Shown in pieces: positions 31,722 through 40,333 of a DNA stretch of 64,000 nucleotides. This stretch comes from Candidatus Accumulibacter similis. GTDB taxonomy: Bacteria > Pseudomonadota > Gammaproteobacteria > Burkholderiales > Rhodocyclaceae. A program made the translations under genes and the position numbers. The notes under the pieces were generated by a model, which saw only the letters and a program-made list of their open reading frames with translations, was not told where the DNA came from and ran no database searches. The stretch lies in assembly GCA_013347225.1 (NCBI GenBank), contig CP054595.1, positions 4,460,415-4,524,414 of the forward strand, in the 5' to 3' direction. Within the stretch, counting starts at the first letter, position 1; each line of letters starts with the position of its first letter.

Positions 31722-33950
31722 TCAGGCTCTGCCGCCCGGCTTGCCGGACGGCGTACCGCCAGCGGCAGGAGCAGCGGCCGGCGGTGGGTCGCCGGGGACG
31801 AAATCGATGCGCCCGGTCTCGAGATCGGCGCGCACCAGCCGCACGACGAGGCGGTCACCGAGGCGATAGCGCTTGCCGCTGCGTTCACCCAGCATCTGGT
31901 GACGCGTGGCGTCGAACTGGAAGTACTCGTCGCCCAGTTCCGACACGTGCACCAGACCTTCGACATAGACCTCGTCGAGGGCAACGAAGATGCCGAAGGG
32001 GACGACGGCGGCGATCGTTCCGGCGAAGGTCTCGCCGATCCGCTCGCGCATGTAGTAGCACTTGAGCCAGTTGGCGACGTCGCGCGTCGCCTCGTCGGCG
32101 CGGCGCTCGGTCAGCGAGCAGTGCACGCCGATTTCCTGCCACTTGCCCGGCGTGTACGACCTGCCGGCAAGCGCCGCCTTGATCGAGCGGTGTACCAGCA
32201 GATCGGGGTAGCGGCGGATCGGCGAGGTGAAATGGGTGTAGTGCCCATAGGCGAGGCCGAAATGGCCGACGTTGTCCGGGCTGTAGACCGCCTGCCGCAG
32301 CGAGCGCAGCATCACCGTCTGCAGCAACTGGACGTCGGGACGACCCTGGATGCTCGCCAGCAGTTCGGCGTAGTCACGCGCCGACGGCTCGTCACCGCCG
32401 CCGAGGGCGAGGCCGAACTCGGCGAGGAACTTGCGCAGCGCATCCAGCTTCTCCGCCGTCGGGCCTTCGTGAATCCGGTACAGGCAGTCCTGCTTCCGCA
32501 CCTGCAGGAAGTTCGAGGCGCAGACGTTGGCGGCGAGCATGCACTCCTCGATCAGCCGGTGCGCGTCGTTGCGGAAGACCGGGACGATGTTCTCGATCTT
32601 GCCCTGGTCGTTGAACAGCATCATCGTCTCGATGGTCTCGAAGTCGATCGCACCGCGCTTGCCACGCGCCCTGGCGAGCACCTGGTAGAGCGCGTGGAGC
32701 GCCTGCAGTTGCGGCTGCAGGCGGCGATGCGCCGCGCTCTCCGGTGCGCTGGCCTGCGACAGCCAACCCCACACCTGGTCGTAGGTCAGGCGGGCATGTG
32801 AACGGAAGACGGCTTCGTCGAAACGGTAGCCGCTGATCTCTCCCGAGTCGTCGATCGTCATGTCGCAGACCATCGCCAGCCGGTCGACCTCGGGGTTCAG
32901 CGAACACAGGCCGTTCGACAGCTTCTCCGGCAACATCGGAATCACCCGCCGCGGGAAATAGACCGAGTTGCCGCGCTCGTGCGCGTCGCGATCGAGCGCC
33001 GAGGCGGGTTGCACGTAGTGACTGACGTCGGCGATCGCCACCACCAGGCGCCAGCCATGCTGCTGCCTCTCGGCGAAGACGGCGTCATCGAAATCCTTCG
33101 CCGTCGCACCGTCGATCGTCAGCAGCGGCAGCGAACGCAGGTCGACCCGTCCCTGCCAGGAATCCGGCGTCACGGCTTCAGGCAGGCTGGCGGCTTCGGC
33201 CAGCGCCGCCGGCGAGAACTCGAAGGGCAGCGCGTGCTTGCGCAGCGCGATCTCGATCTCCATTCCCGGATCGGCGTAGTTGCCGAGCACCTCGACGATC
33301 CGTCCCATCGGCTTGGTGTGGCGGTCGGGCTGCTCGATGATCTCGACCGTCACCACCGCGCCGGCACGGACGCCAGCCACCTCTTCCGGTGCGACCAGGA
33401 TGTCCTGGTTGATGCGCCGGTCTTCGGGCACCACCAGCGTGATGCCGTGCTCGACGAGGACACGGCCGACGACGCGGCTGTTGGCTCGCTCGAGCACTTC
33501 GACGATGACGCCCTCGCGGCGCCCGCGCCGGTCGACGCCGACGACACGCACCAGAGCCCGGTCACGATGCAGCACCTTCGACATCTGCCGCGCTTCGAGC
33601 GACAGATCCTCACTGCCGTCATCGGGGACGAGGAAGCCGTAGCCGTCGGGATGTCCCTCGACCCGGCCGGCAATCAGGCTGGCACGCTGCGGCAGCAGGT
33701 AGCACTCCTTGCGGTTGCGCAACAACTGTCCTTCCCGCTCCATCGCCCGCAGGCGACGCTGGAAGGCGCCGGATTCTTCCTCGTGGATGTCGAGCAGGCT
33801 CCGCAGCACCTCGAAGGCGACCGGCCTGCCCTGCTCGGCCAGCACCTGCAGAACGTACTCGCGCGATGGCAGCGGCTGCTCGTAGCGCTTCTGCTCGCGC
33901 TCGAGATGCGGATCGCGCCGGCGGATCGCCGACAGGCTGATTATTGACAT
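31722..33950 (-). CDS. rnr: Ribonuclease R
   Basis: This 742-residue exoribonuclease has a winged-helix N-terminal region (LPSREYVLQVLAEQGRPVAF), cold-shock domains (residues about 85-240), an RNB catalytic domain with GATAKDFDDAVFAE and the conserved aspartates, and a C-terminal S1 domain (GTIAAVVPFGIFVALDEVYV). It degrades structured RNA from the 3' end. The tail is short (Pro/Ala/Gly-rich) instead of the Lys-rich tail of the E. coli enzyme. Its start codon overlaps the -35 element of the tRNA-Leu promoter on the other strand. Confidence 0.96.
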   Translation of the reverse strand: MSIISLSAIRRRDPHLEREQKRYEQPLPSREYVLQVLAEQGRPVAFEVLRSLLDIHEEESGAFQRRLRAMEREGQLLRNRKECYLLPQRASLIAGRVEGHPDGYGFLVPDDGSEDLSLEARQMSKVLHRDRALVRVVGVDRRGRREGVIVEVLERANSRVVGRVLVEHGITLVVPEDRRINQDILVAPEEVAGVRAGAVVTVEIIEQPDRHTKPMGRIVEVLGNYADPGMEIEIALRKHALPFEFSPAALAEAASLPEAVTPDSWQGRVDLRSLPLLTIDGATAKDFDDAVFAERQQHGWRLVVAIADVSHYVQPASALDRDAHERGNSVYFPRRVIPMLPEKLSNGLCSLNPEVDRLAMVCDMTIDDSGEISGYRFDEAVFRSHARLTYDQVWGWLSQASAPESAAHRRLQPQLQALHALYQVLARARGKRGAIDFETIETMMLFNDQGKIENIVPVFRNDAHRLIEECMLAANVCASNFLQVRKQDCLYRIHEGPTAEKLDALRKFLAEFGLALGGGDEPSARDYAELLASIQGRPDVQLLQTVMLRSLRQAVYSPDNVGHFGLAYGHYTHFTSPIRRYPDLLVHRSIKAALAGRSYTPGKWQEIGVHCSLTERRADEATRDVANWLKCYYMRERIGETFAGTIAAVVPFGIFVALDEVYVEGLVHVSELGDEYFQFDATRHQMLGERSGKRYRLGDRLVVRLVRADLETGRIDFVPGDPPPAAAPAAGGTPSGKPGGRA

Positions 33951-33971
33951 CTGCTCATGTTCCTATAGAAT
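33944..33971 (+). promoter_or_regulatory. Sigma-70 promoter of tRNA-Leu
   Basis: A consensus -35 TTGACA (33944-33949) is followed after 16 bases by TAGAAT (33966-33971). Initiation would be near 33978, twelve bases before the tRNA. The -35 element overlaps the start codon of rnr on the other strand, so the two genes share this short divergent region. Confidence 0.85.
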
Positions 33972-33989
33972 TCGGCCTTCGCTGGAATT

Positions 33990-34076
33990 GCCCAGGTGGC
34001 GAAATTGGTAGACGCGCTAGGTTCAGGTCCTAGTGGTGGCAACACCGTGGAGGTTCGATTCCTCTCTTGGGCACCA
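33990..34076 (+). tRNA. tRNA-Leu (anticodon CAG)
   Basis: The sequence folds as a class II tRNA of 87 bases with encoded CCA. The acceptor stem GCCCAGG pairs with CTTGGGC (one G-T pair). The anticodon arm CTAGG-TTCAGGT-CCTAG gives anticodon CAG, reading the CUG codon, which dominates leucine usage in this GC-rich genome. A long variable arm (TGGTGGCAACACCGTG) and a T arm with GGTTCGATTCC are present. Confidence 0.97.
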
Positions 34077-34087
34077 GCCAACAAACG

Positions 34088-34116
34088 AAAGCCCCGATTC
34101 CCCGGGGCTTTGTCGT
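34088..34116 (+). terminator. Intrinsic terminator after tRNA-Leu
   Basis: AAAGCCCC (34088-34095) pairs with GGGGCTTT (34104-34111) around an eight-base loop. The descending arm ends in TTT and a T-rich tract (TTTGTCGTTT) follows. It lies 12 bases beyond the tRNA and is a strong rho-independent terminator. Confidence 0.9.
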
Positions 34117-34423
34117 TTCTGCCCCACGCGCCTTGCCAGGCAGCGCAGCGGGCATCCCCTCCCCGCACAGCGCCGCTGCATTGTACGCCAAGACGGCGCC
34201 GCCGCCGCGGCCATGATCCCACCACCGACGCGCCCTGCCGCCCGCCGCCCCCCAGGGCCGTGCTGCCGCGATCCCCGACGCGCCCTGGAACCGGCAAGAA
34301 AATTTTTCAGGGCTCTAGCCAACACATGCGAAAGTATGGATACTACGCTGCCGGAAGCTCGCCACCAGAACACTGCAGCAACAATGAGAATCAGTTCAGG
34401 CTCAGACACCGATAGGAATCCAC
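34112..34423. other. Intergenic region before the decarboxylase operon
   Basis: About 310 bases separate the tRNA terminator from the first decarboxylase gene. No gene is supported. The first half is GC-rich and the last 130 bases are AT-richer (AAAATTTTTCAGGG, AGTATGGATACTACG), which probably contain the operon promoter. AGGAA lies at proper spacing before the ATG at 34424. Confidence 0.5.
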
Positions 34424-35977
34424 ATGACCATACGACCGGAGTTGATAGACAAGCTGCGCGCCAAGCGCGACAAGCTGATTGACCATGTCAGCCCCGAGAA
34501 ACTGGAAGCCCTGCACGCGAAGGGACTGCTGTCCGCCCGCGAGCGCCTGCTGACCCTCTTCGACGAGGGTACCTTCCAGGAACTCGGACTCTATGCCGCA
34601 CACGCCGCGACCGCCTTTGGCATGGCCGGGCGCTCGCTGCCGGCCGACGGCGTCATTGCCGGCAACGGCTACGTCGGACCGCTGCAGATCGCGGCCTTCA
34701 GCCAGGACTTCAACGTCGTTGCCGGCACGCTGGGCAAGATGCAGGCACGCAAGATCACGCGCATCATGCGTCACGCGCTGAAGACCGGGGTGCCGCTGGT
34801 CGCCTTCAAGGACTCCGGCGGTGCCCGCATCCAGGAAGGGGTCGACGCCCTCTCCGGGTACGGTGACGTCTTCTACACCAACGTCCTGCTCTCGGGCGTG
34901 GTGCCGCAGATCGCCGTGATCTGCGGGCCCTGTGCCGGCGGCGCGGCGTACTCGCCGGCGCTGATGGACTTCGTCATCATGACCCGCAACAACGCGCACA
35001 TGTTCCTCACCGGACCGGAAGTCATCAAGGCGGTGACCGGCCGGGCGACGACGATGGCCGAGGTCGGCGGTGCCGAGATGCATTCGACGGTGAGCGGCAA
35101 CGCGCACTTCGTCGCCGAGGACGACCGCCACGCGATCACGCTGGTGAAGCAGATTCTCTCCTACCTGCCGGCGAACAATACCGAGGATCCGCCGCACAAC
35201 CTCTCGGTGCCGATCGAGGAACTCGAGGATCCCGGAATCAACGACTGCATCCCGGACAGCCCCTCCGAGCCGCTCGACATGTATTCGGTCATCCGCCGCG
35301 TGGTGGACAACGGAGAACTGCTGGAAGTGCATGCGGGCTTCGCGCGCAACGTGATCGTCGGCTTCGCGCGCATCAGTGGCGTCGTCATCGGCCTCGTCGC
35401 CAACCAGCCGATGGTCATGGCCGGCGCCCTCGACCTCAACGCCGCCGACAAGGTGGCGCGCTTCGTCCGCACCTGCAACATCTTCAACGTGCCGGTGGTC
35501 ACCCTCGTCGATGTGCCGGGCTTCCTGCCCGGCGTCGAGCAGGAACGCGGCGGCATCATCCGGCATGGCGCCAAGATGCTCTCCGCCTACGGCTCGTGCA
35601 CCTCGCCGAAGATCACCGTCATCCTGCGCAAGGCCTACGGCGGCTCCTATCTGGCGATGTGCAGCCAGGAGATGGGGGCCGACATGGTCTATGCCTGGCC
35701 GACGGCAGAGATTGCCGTCATGGGTGCGGAAGCCGCGGTCAAGATCCTCTATCGCAAGGAACTCGAGCAGGCAGAGGATCGGACGGCACGGGCCGCCGAA
35801 CTGGCACAGGAGTACCGCGACGAGTTCGCCTCCCCCTACGTCTCGGCAAGCAACTTCTACATCACCGACGTCATCGAGCCGCAGGACACGCGCTGGATGA
35901 TCGCCCTTGCGCTGCGCAAGACGCTGGACAAGCGCGAGTTGCGGCCGGCCAAGAAGCACGGCAACATCCCCATGTAA
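34424..35977 (+). CDS. mmdA: Methylmalonyl-CoA decarboxylase / acyl-CoA carboxyltransferase subunit
   Basis: The 517-residue protein is a biotin-dependent carboxyltransferase with two crotonase-like halves. It contains FKDSGGARIQEGVDALSGYG, a conserved CoA-binding segment, GPCAGGAAYSPALMDFVIMT, and VDVPGFLPGVEQERGGIIRH in the second half. This is the alpha subunit type of methylmalonyl-CoA decarboxylase and the beta type of propionyl-CoA carboxylase. No biotin carboxylase gene is close; instead a gamma-like membrane peptide, a biotin carrier and a sodium-pump beta subunit follow. That context favours a decarboxylase that couples CO2 release to sodium export. Confidence 0.92.
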   Translation: MTIRPELIDKLRAKRDKLIDHVSPEKLEALHAKGLLSARERLLTLFDEGTFQELGLYAAHAATAFGMAGRSLPADGVIAGNGYVGPLQIAAFSQDFNVVAGTLGKMQARKITRIMRHALKTGVPLVAFKDSGGARIQEGVDALSGYGDVFYTNVLLSGVVPQIAVICGPCAGGAAYSPALMDFVIMTRNNAHMFLTGPEVIKAVTGRATTMAEVGGAEMHSTVSGNAHFVAEDDRHAITLVKQILSYLPANNTEDPPHNLSVPIEELEDPGINDCIPDSPSEPLDMYSVIRRVVDNGELLEVHAGFARNVIVGFARISGVVIGLVANQPMVMAGALDLNAADKVARFVRTCNIFNVPVVTLVDVPGFLPGVEQERGGIIRHGAKMLSAYGSCTSPKITVILRKAYGGSYLAMCSQEMGADMVYAWPTAEIAVMGAEAAVKILYRKELEQAEDRTARAAELAQEYRDEFASPYVSASNFYITDVIEPQDTRWMIALALRKTLDKRELRPAKKHGNIPM

Positions 35978-36001
35978 CCGGCGAGCAAAGGAACCCGCAT
36001 C

Positions 36002-36334
36002 ATGCTGACTGCCGCAATCATCAAGGCCCTGCAGGTCTACGGCATCGCCATCGTCATCTCGCTGCTCGTTGCAGTGGTGATCAAGCTGATGGTGGTGCTG
36101 GGCACGCGCGTCGACAAGTCGAAACCGGTCGAAATGCCCACCGGTACGGTGTGCCCGATCGGCCCCGGCGTTCCCGACGAGGATGTCGCCGCCCTGTCGG
36201 CAGCGATCTTCGCCGCCATGGGACCGCACCGCATCCTGCACATTGCACCCGCCAGCCCTGGCTGGGCGACCGAAGGTCGTGCCGCCCATCATCACTCACA
36301 CCAGCCGGGGCCTGCGGGCCGCGGCAGCAGATAA
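36002..36334 (+). CDS. OadG-like gamma/delta subunit of sodium-pumping decarboxylase
   Basis: This 110-residue protein has one N-terminal membrane helix (YGIAIVISLLVAVVIKLMVVLG) followed by a hydrophilic tail ending in His-rich GRAAHHHSHQ. It fits the OadG/MmdD type, small anchors that hold the carboxyltransferase and biotin carrier to the membrane beta subunit; the His-rich end resembles the metal-binding C-terminus of OadG. It lies 25 bases after mmdA and 27 bases before the biotin carrier gene. The sequence is poorly conserved in the family, so naming rests largely on context. Confidence 0.75.
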   Translation: MLTAAIIKALQVYGIAIVISLLVAVVIKLMVVLGTRVDKSKPVEMPTGTVCPIGPGVPDEDVAALSAAIFAAMGPHRILHIAPASPGWATEGRAAHHHSHQPGPAGRGSR

Positions 36335-36360
36335 CAGACACTCAGGACAGGAGCAAGATC

Positions 36361-36753
36361 ATGCCCAGAAAATTCAAGGTGACGGTCAACGGACGCGAGT
36401 ATGACGTCACCGTCCTCGAACTCACGTCCGGCCAGGCAGCGCCGGCTCCCGCTCCGACGAGTGCCGTCGCGGCTGCCGGCAGCGCAACGACCGCGGCGCC
36501 TGCAGCCGCCCCCTCGCAGACCGCCGCGGCAGCCGCCGGCGCCGGTGACGAGGTCGCCGGCATGGGTGGTGTCGTCGTCGAGGTTCTCGTCAAGGTCGGC
36601 CAGACGGTGGCCAGCGGCGACCGTCTGCTGGTGCTCGAAGCGATGAAGATGAAGACACCGGTCATCGCCAGCCGTGGCGGCCAGGTGACCCGCGTTCTCG
36701 TCGCCCCCGGCGATTCGGTCGAGGGCGGGCAGCCGCTGGTGACCATCGGCTGA
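36361..36753 (+). CDS. mmdC: Biotin carrier subunit
   Basis: The 130-residue protein begins MPRKFKVTVNGREYDVTVLE, then has an Ala/Pro-rich flexible linker (residues about 28-60) and a C-terminal biotinyl domain with VLEAMKMKTP, the biotin-accepting lysine being K96. The Ala/Pro linker lets the domain swing between the carboxyltransferase and the membrane beta subunit. A clear start lies after an AGGAGCAAG ribosome binding site. It is the third gene of the four-gene operon. Confidence 0.93.
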   Translation: MPRKFKVTVNGREYDVTVLELTSGQAAPAPAPTSAVAAAGSATTAAPAAAPSQTAAAAAGAGDEVAGMGGVVVEVLVKVGQTVASGDRLLVLEAMKMKTPVIASRGGQVTRVLVAPGDSVEGGQPLVTIG

Positions 36754-36847
36754 GCTTGGCCAACAGGCAGGAAGCGGTTTCCTGCCGTCTGCAACTCGCT
36801 GCGCCGGCCGGCTGCGATGCCGGCGCCCGGCGTGAGGACTGACGCGT

Positions 36848-38056
36848 ATGGAAGGCATCAATTTTCTCGATCTGTTCCAGGGAATCGCCACTCTGGCGGC
36901 CTCCGAACCGAAGATCATGTTCGGGCGCATCTTCCTGATGCTGCTCGGTTTCCTCCTCATCTACCTGGGTTCGAAAAACATCCTCGAGCCGCTGCTGATG
37001 ATTCCGATGGGTCTCGGCATGTCGTCGGTGAACGCCGGCGTGATGTTCCTCGACGGCCACCGGATGGGAACGCTGTTCGTCGATCCGCTGTTGTCCGACC
37101 CGATCGAGCTGATGAACATCATGCAGATCGACTGGCTGCAGCCGATCTACACGCTGACCTTCAGCAACGGCCTGATCGCCTGCCTGGTGTTCATGGGAAT
37201 CGGCGTCCTGCTCGACGTCGGCTACGTCATGGCGCGTCCCTTCCAGAGCATGATCATCGCCCTCTTCGCCGAGCTGGGAACGATCGCCGTCTTTCCGATC
37301 GCCGTCGGGCTCGGGCTGAACGAGGGACAGGCGGCAGCGGTGGCGACGATCGGCGGCGCCGACGGGCCGATGGTGCTGTTCACCTCGCTCGTGCTGGCCA
37401 AGGATCTCTTCGTTCCGATCACCGTCGTCGGCTACCTCTATCTCGGCCTCACCTATGGTGCCTACCCGTACCTGATCAAGTGGCTGGTACCCGAGAACAT
37501 CCGCGGCATCAGCATGGCCGATGATCGCGGGCCGAAGATCAGCCGGGCGCAGAAGCTGACCTTCGCGGTCGTCGCCTGCACGCTGCTGTGCCTGCTGTTT
37601 CCGGTGGCGGCGCCGCTGTTCTTCTCGCTCTTCCTCGGCGTCGCGGTGCGCGAAAGCGGTATCGACGCCTTCACCAAACTGCTGAGCGACGTGTTCCTGT
37701 ATGCCGCAACCTTCTTTCTCGGCCTGACGCTCGGCGTCCTCTGCGAAGCCAACACGCTGCTCGAGCCGACCGTCCTCAAGCTGCTGCTGCTCGGCATGCT
37801 GGCGCTGACGATCTCGGCCCTCGGCGGACTGCTGGGCGGCTATATCCTGTACTACTGGTCGGGCCGCAAGTTCAACCCGATCATCGGCATTGCCGGCGTC
37901 AGTTGTGTGCCGACGACGGCGAAGATCGTGCAGAAGGTTGCCAGCGCCGCCAACGCCCGCGCCATCATCATGCCGCAGGCTCTCGGCGCCAACATCAGCG
38001 GCGTCATCACCTCGGCGATCATCGCTGCGACCTTCATCGCGCTGTTGCGGCAGTAG
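36848..38056 (+). CDS. mmdB: Sodium ion-translocating decarboxylase beta subunit
   Basis: The 402-residue polytopic membrane protein has about nine helices and the family's conserved blocks: LGSKNILEPLLMIPMGLGM, NGLIACLVFMGIGVLLDVGY, ATIGGADGPMVLFTSLVLA, and near the end GIAGVSCVPTTAKIVQKVAS with MPQALGANISGVI. The aspartate in GGADGP and serine residues in the last block form the Na+ pathway in OadB. It decarboxylates carboxybiotin and drives sodium export. It begins 95 bases after mmdC and ends the operon. Confidence 0.95.
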   Translation: MEGINFLDLFQGIATLAASEPKIMFGRIFLMLLGFLLIYLGSKNILEPLLMIPMGLGMSSVNAGVMFLDGHRMGTLFVDPLLSDPIELMNIMQIDWLQPIYTLTFSNGLIACLVFMGIGVLLDVGYVMARPFQSMIIALFAELGTIAVFPIAVGLGLNEGQAAAVATIGGADGPMVLFTSLVLAKDLFVPITVVGYLYLGLTYGAYPYLIKWLVPENIRGISMADDRGPKISRAQKLTFAVVACTLLCLLFPVAAPLFFSLFLGVAVRESGIDAFTKLLSDVFLYAATFFLGLTLGVLCEANTLLEPTVLKLLLLGMLALTISALGGLLGGYILYYWSGRKFNPIIGIAGVSCVPTTAKIVQKVASAANARAIIMPQALGANISGVITSAIIAATFIALLRQ

Positions 38057-38146
38057 GGCTGGAGCGCAGTGGCAAGGCCACCACCGCATGCGGGATGCTG
38101 CACAAGCGGCAACCCGCCGCTGCCCCTGTCGGCCGGGAAAAGGGGC

Positions 38147-38202
38147 GGCAGATCGTCGAGCCGGAGGGCGCGGCCGAGCCGGCCGGCCGCGCCGGATCTG
38201 CC
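38147..38202. terminator. Bipartite inverted repeat between convergent mmdB and phaR
   Basis: GGCAGATC at 38147-38154 pairs with GATCTGCC at 38195-38202, and nested inside GGCGCGGCC (38167-38175) pairs with GGCCGCGCC (38185-38193). The structure separates convergent genes and probably halts transcription from both sides, though a T-run is lacking. Its right arm reaches the phaR stop codon. Confidence 0.6.
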
Positions 38203-38780
38203 TACTTCTCTACATCGGTCTCTCGCCTGCTCTCGGCGTCCGCCGGAAAACCGGGCAGCGGCAGGCTGGTGAACAGCGTCCGGGTCTGCGTCTTCAACTG
38301 ATCCTGCATCTGGTGCAACATCTTGCGGCTCTGTTCCATATAGGTCGCCATCATGGTCTGCATCGCCGGACCCTGGAAGTTCATGAACTGGGACCACATG
38401 TCGGCATGCATCTGGCTGTTGCTTTCGCCGTAGAGCTGCTGTGATTGATCCTGCAGCTTCTTCTGGAAGTCGACGAAGGACTTGATGTTGGTTTCCAGGT
38501 ACTTGCCGAGGACCCCCTGCATCGCGTGCCCGTAGAAACGGATCATTTGCGCCAGCAGGTCGGTGGTGAATAACGGGACGCCGGCCGCCTCCTCCTCGAG
38601 AATGATCTGCAGCAGGATGCTGCGCGTGATGTCCTCGCCGGTCTTGGCATCCAGCACGTTGAAGCTCTCGCGGGCGAGCACGAGATCCTTGACATCACTG
38701 AGGGTGATGTAGGCGCTGGTCTTGGTATCGTAAAGTCGACGGTTCGGGTATTTCTTGATCAGTCGCGGCTGCTCGGGCAT
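38202..38780 (-). CDS. phaR: Polyhydroxyalkanoate synthesis repressor
   Basis: The 192-residue protein opens with RLIKKYPNRRLYDTKTSAYI, the PHB/PHA accumulation regulator DNA-binding domain, followed by the PHA-binding region (FNVLDAKTGEDITRSILLQI, then LAQMIRFYGHAMQGVLGKYL) and a Gln/Met-rich helical tail. PhaR binds both DNA and PHA granules, releasing phasin and PHA genes when polymer accumulates. phaB lies just upstream on the same strand, with its own terminator between the two, so phaR is probably transcribed separately. Confidence 0.95.
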   Translation of the reverse strand: MPEQPRLIKKYPNRRLYDTKTSAYITLSDVKDLVLARESFNVLDAKTGEDITRSILLQIILEEEAAGVPLFTTDLLAQMIRFYGHAMQGVLGKYLETNIKSFVDFQKKLQDQSQQLYGESNSQMHADMWSQFMNFQGPAMQTMMATYMEQSRKMLHQMQDQLKTQTRTLFTSLPLPGFPADAESRRETDVEK

Positions 38781-38985
38781 GGCGACCCTTCCTCCTTCTA
38801 GAGATGACTCGGCGGGCGCTCATCGGCGCCCGGACCGTGATGGTCACCCCACCAACTGGCCTTTGCCGTCAACCGCCGCGGGCACGCTCGGTGGTCGCCG
38901 AGCCAGGCGCGCGATCCGCTGCCAGCAGGGCAGCCAAGCGAAACTCATGGCTTTTTGGTGCGGTGCAGCACCATTATACGCCAGC

Positions 38986-39014
38986 AAAAAAAAACAGGCC
39001 CCGTCTGGAGCCTG
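38986..39014 (-). terminator. Intrinsic terminator after phaB
   Basis: Read on the minus strand, CAGGC and GCCTG (38995-38999 and 39010-39014) form a hairpin followed by nine T residues (38986-38994). It lies 30 bases beyond the phaB stop and separates phaB from phaR. Confidence 0.82.
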
Positions 39015-39043
39015 TCTGGACAGAACGGCTGAAAAAATTTCTT

Positions 39044-39787
39044 TTACTGGTAGTACAGACCGCCGCAGATGTTCAGCGTCGAGCCAGTCATGAAACCGGC
39101 GATGTCCGAAGCGAGATAGACACAGGCGCCGCCGATCTCCTCGGGCTTCGCCAGACGCTTCATCGGCACCGTGTCGATGATCCCCTGCAGGATCTCCGGC
39201 TTGATCGCCATGACCATCTGGGTTGCCACGTACCCCGGGGTGATCGCGTTCACGGTCACGCCCTTGGCAGCCACCTCGGCGGCCAGGGCCTTGGTGAAAC
39301 CGATGACGCCGGCCTTGGCCGCCGAGTAGTTGGTCTGGCCAGCCTGGCCGCGCAGCCCGTTGACCGACGAGATGTTGATGATGCGGCCCCAGCCGCGCTC
39401 TGCCATCTTGGTCGAGACCTGCTTGGTCATGTTGAAGAGGCTGTTGAGGTTGGTCGAAATCACCGCGTTCCACTGCGCCGGCTCCATCCTCGCGAACATC
39501 TTGTCCCGGGTGATGCCGGCGTTGTTGACCAGAATGTCGATCGGCCCGGTCTTGGCTTCAGCCTCGGCGACCAGCGCAACGCATGAATCGTAATCGGAAA
39601 CGTCGCCGGCGACACAGATGAAGTCGTTGAAACCGGCTTCGGCCATCGCCTTGGTCCACTCTTCCGGCTTGTCGAACTCCGGATGATAGGCAGCAACCAC
39701 CTTGTGACCGGCCTTCGCCAGTTCCTGGCAGATGGCGGTACCAATTCCCCCCATGGCACCTGTAACCAATGCAACACGTTGCGTCAT
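39044..39787 (-). CDS. phaB: Acetoacetyl-CoA reductase
   Basis: The start is the ATG at 39787 (MTQRVALVTGAMGGIGTAIC), with an AGGAAAGGA ribosome binding site; the product has 247 residues. This NADPH-dependent short-chain dehydrogenase makes R-3-hydroxybutyryl-CoA for PHA synthesis. TGAMGGIG is the cofactor motif, NNAGITRD the structural motif, the catalytic serine is in NISSVNGLRGQ, and YSAAKAG carries Tyr-X3-Lys. It is more similar in feel to PhaB than to FabG (DKMFARMEPAQWNAVISTNL). No phaC or phaA is in the window. Confidence 0.95.
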   Translation of the reverse strand: MTQRVALVTGAMGGIGTAICQELAKAGHKVVAAYHPEFDKPEEWTKAMAEAGFNDFICVAGDVSDYDSCVALVAEAEAKTGPIDILVNNAGITRDKMFARMEPAQWNAVISTNLNSLFNMTKQVSTKMAERGWGRIINISSVNGLRGQAGQTNYSAAKAGVIGFTKALAAEVAAKGVTVNAITPGYVATQMVMAIKPEILQGIIDTVPMKRLAKPEEIGGACVYLASDIAGFMTGSTLNICGGLYYQ

Positions 39788-39974
39788 AGATGTTTCCTTT
39801 CCTGTTGAAGGTTGAACGCTCTTATTCTGACCGATGAGGCCATCGGCGATTCTGCATTGCAGCATCCGCGCTGTCAATGCCGGCGGGCAAAGTTTTCGTT
39901 TCCGTGCCGCGGTACCGCCGGCTCGGGTCGCGGCAGGGTCTCGACTGCGCCACGGCGGCGCCTATAATCGCGGC

Positions 39975-40196
39975 ATGCATATCGTCGCCATCGCCTGGCT
40001 GTACGTGACCGTGCTGATGGCCATGACCGAGAGCAACGTCGTCGCCGGCATCCTCACGCTGCTGTTCTACGGCATCCTGCCGCTCGCTCTCCTGCTCTGG
40101 CTGTTCGGTGGCGCGGGGCGGCGGCGGCGGGCGGCCCGCAAGGCGGCACGGACGACGCCTGCGGCCGCTGGCGATGAGCCGGAGCCGCCGCAGTGA
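39975..40196 (+). CDS. Small hypothetical membrane protein
   Basis: The 73-residue product (from the ATG at 39975) has two hydrophobic segments (VAIAWLYVTVLMAMTE and GILTLLFYGILPLALLLWLF) and a basic then acidic C-terminal tail. TATAATCG just before the start gives a -10-like hexamer, and the gene stands alone between phaB and pgeF. I do not recognise a functional family; similar short membrane proteins occur in betaproteobacteria. Confidence 0.6.
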   Translation: MHIVAIAWLYVTVLMAMTESNVVAGILTLLFYGILPLALLLWLFGGAGRRRRAARKAARTTPAAAGDEPEPPQ

Positions 40197-40333
40197 AGGC
40201 CGTTTCCGCTGCCAGACCAGTGACATGAGCCGCGCCATGGCGAGCCGGGTGGCGACGCAAGTCGTCAGCAGAGCGGGCTGTGGTGCGCGCCTTGCCCGGC
40301 ACCGGAAGGCGGTGATCGGCTCGCCCGAACGGG

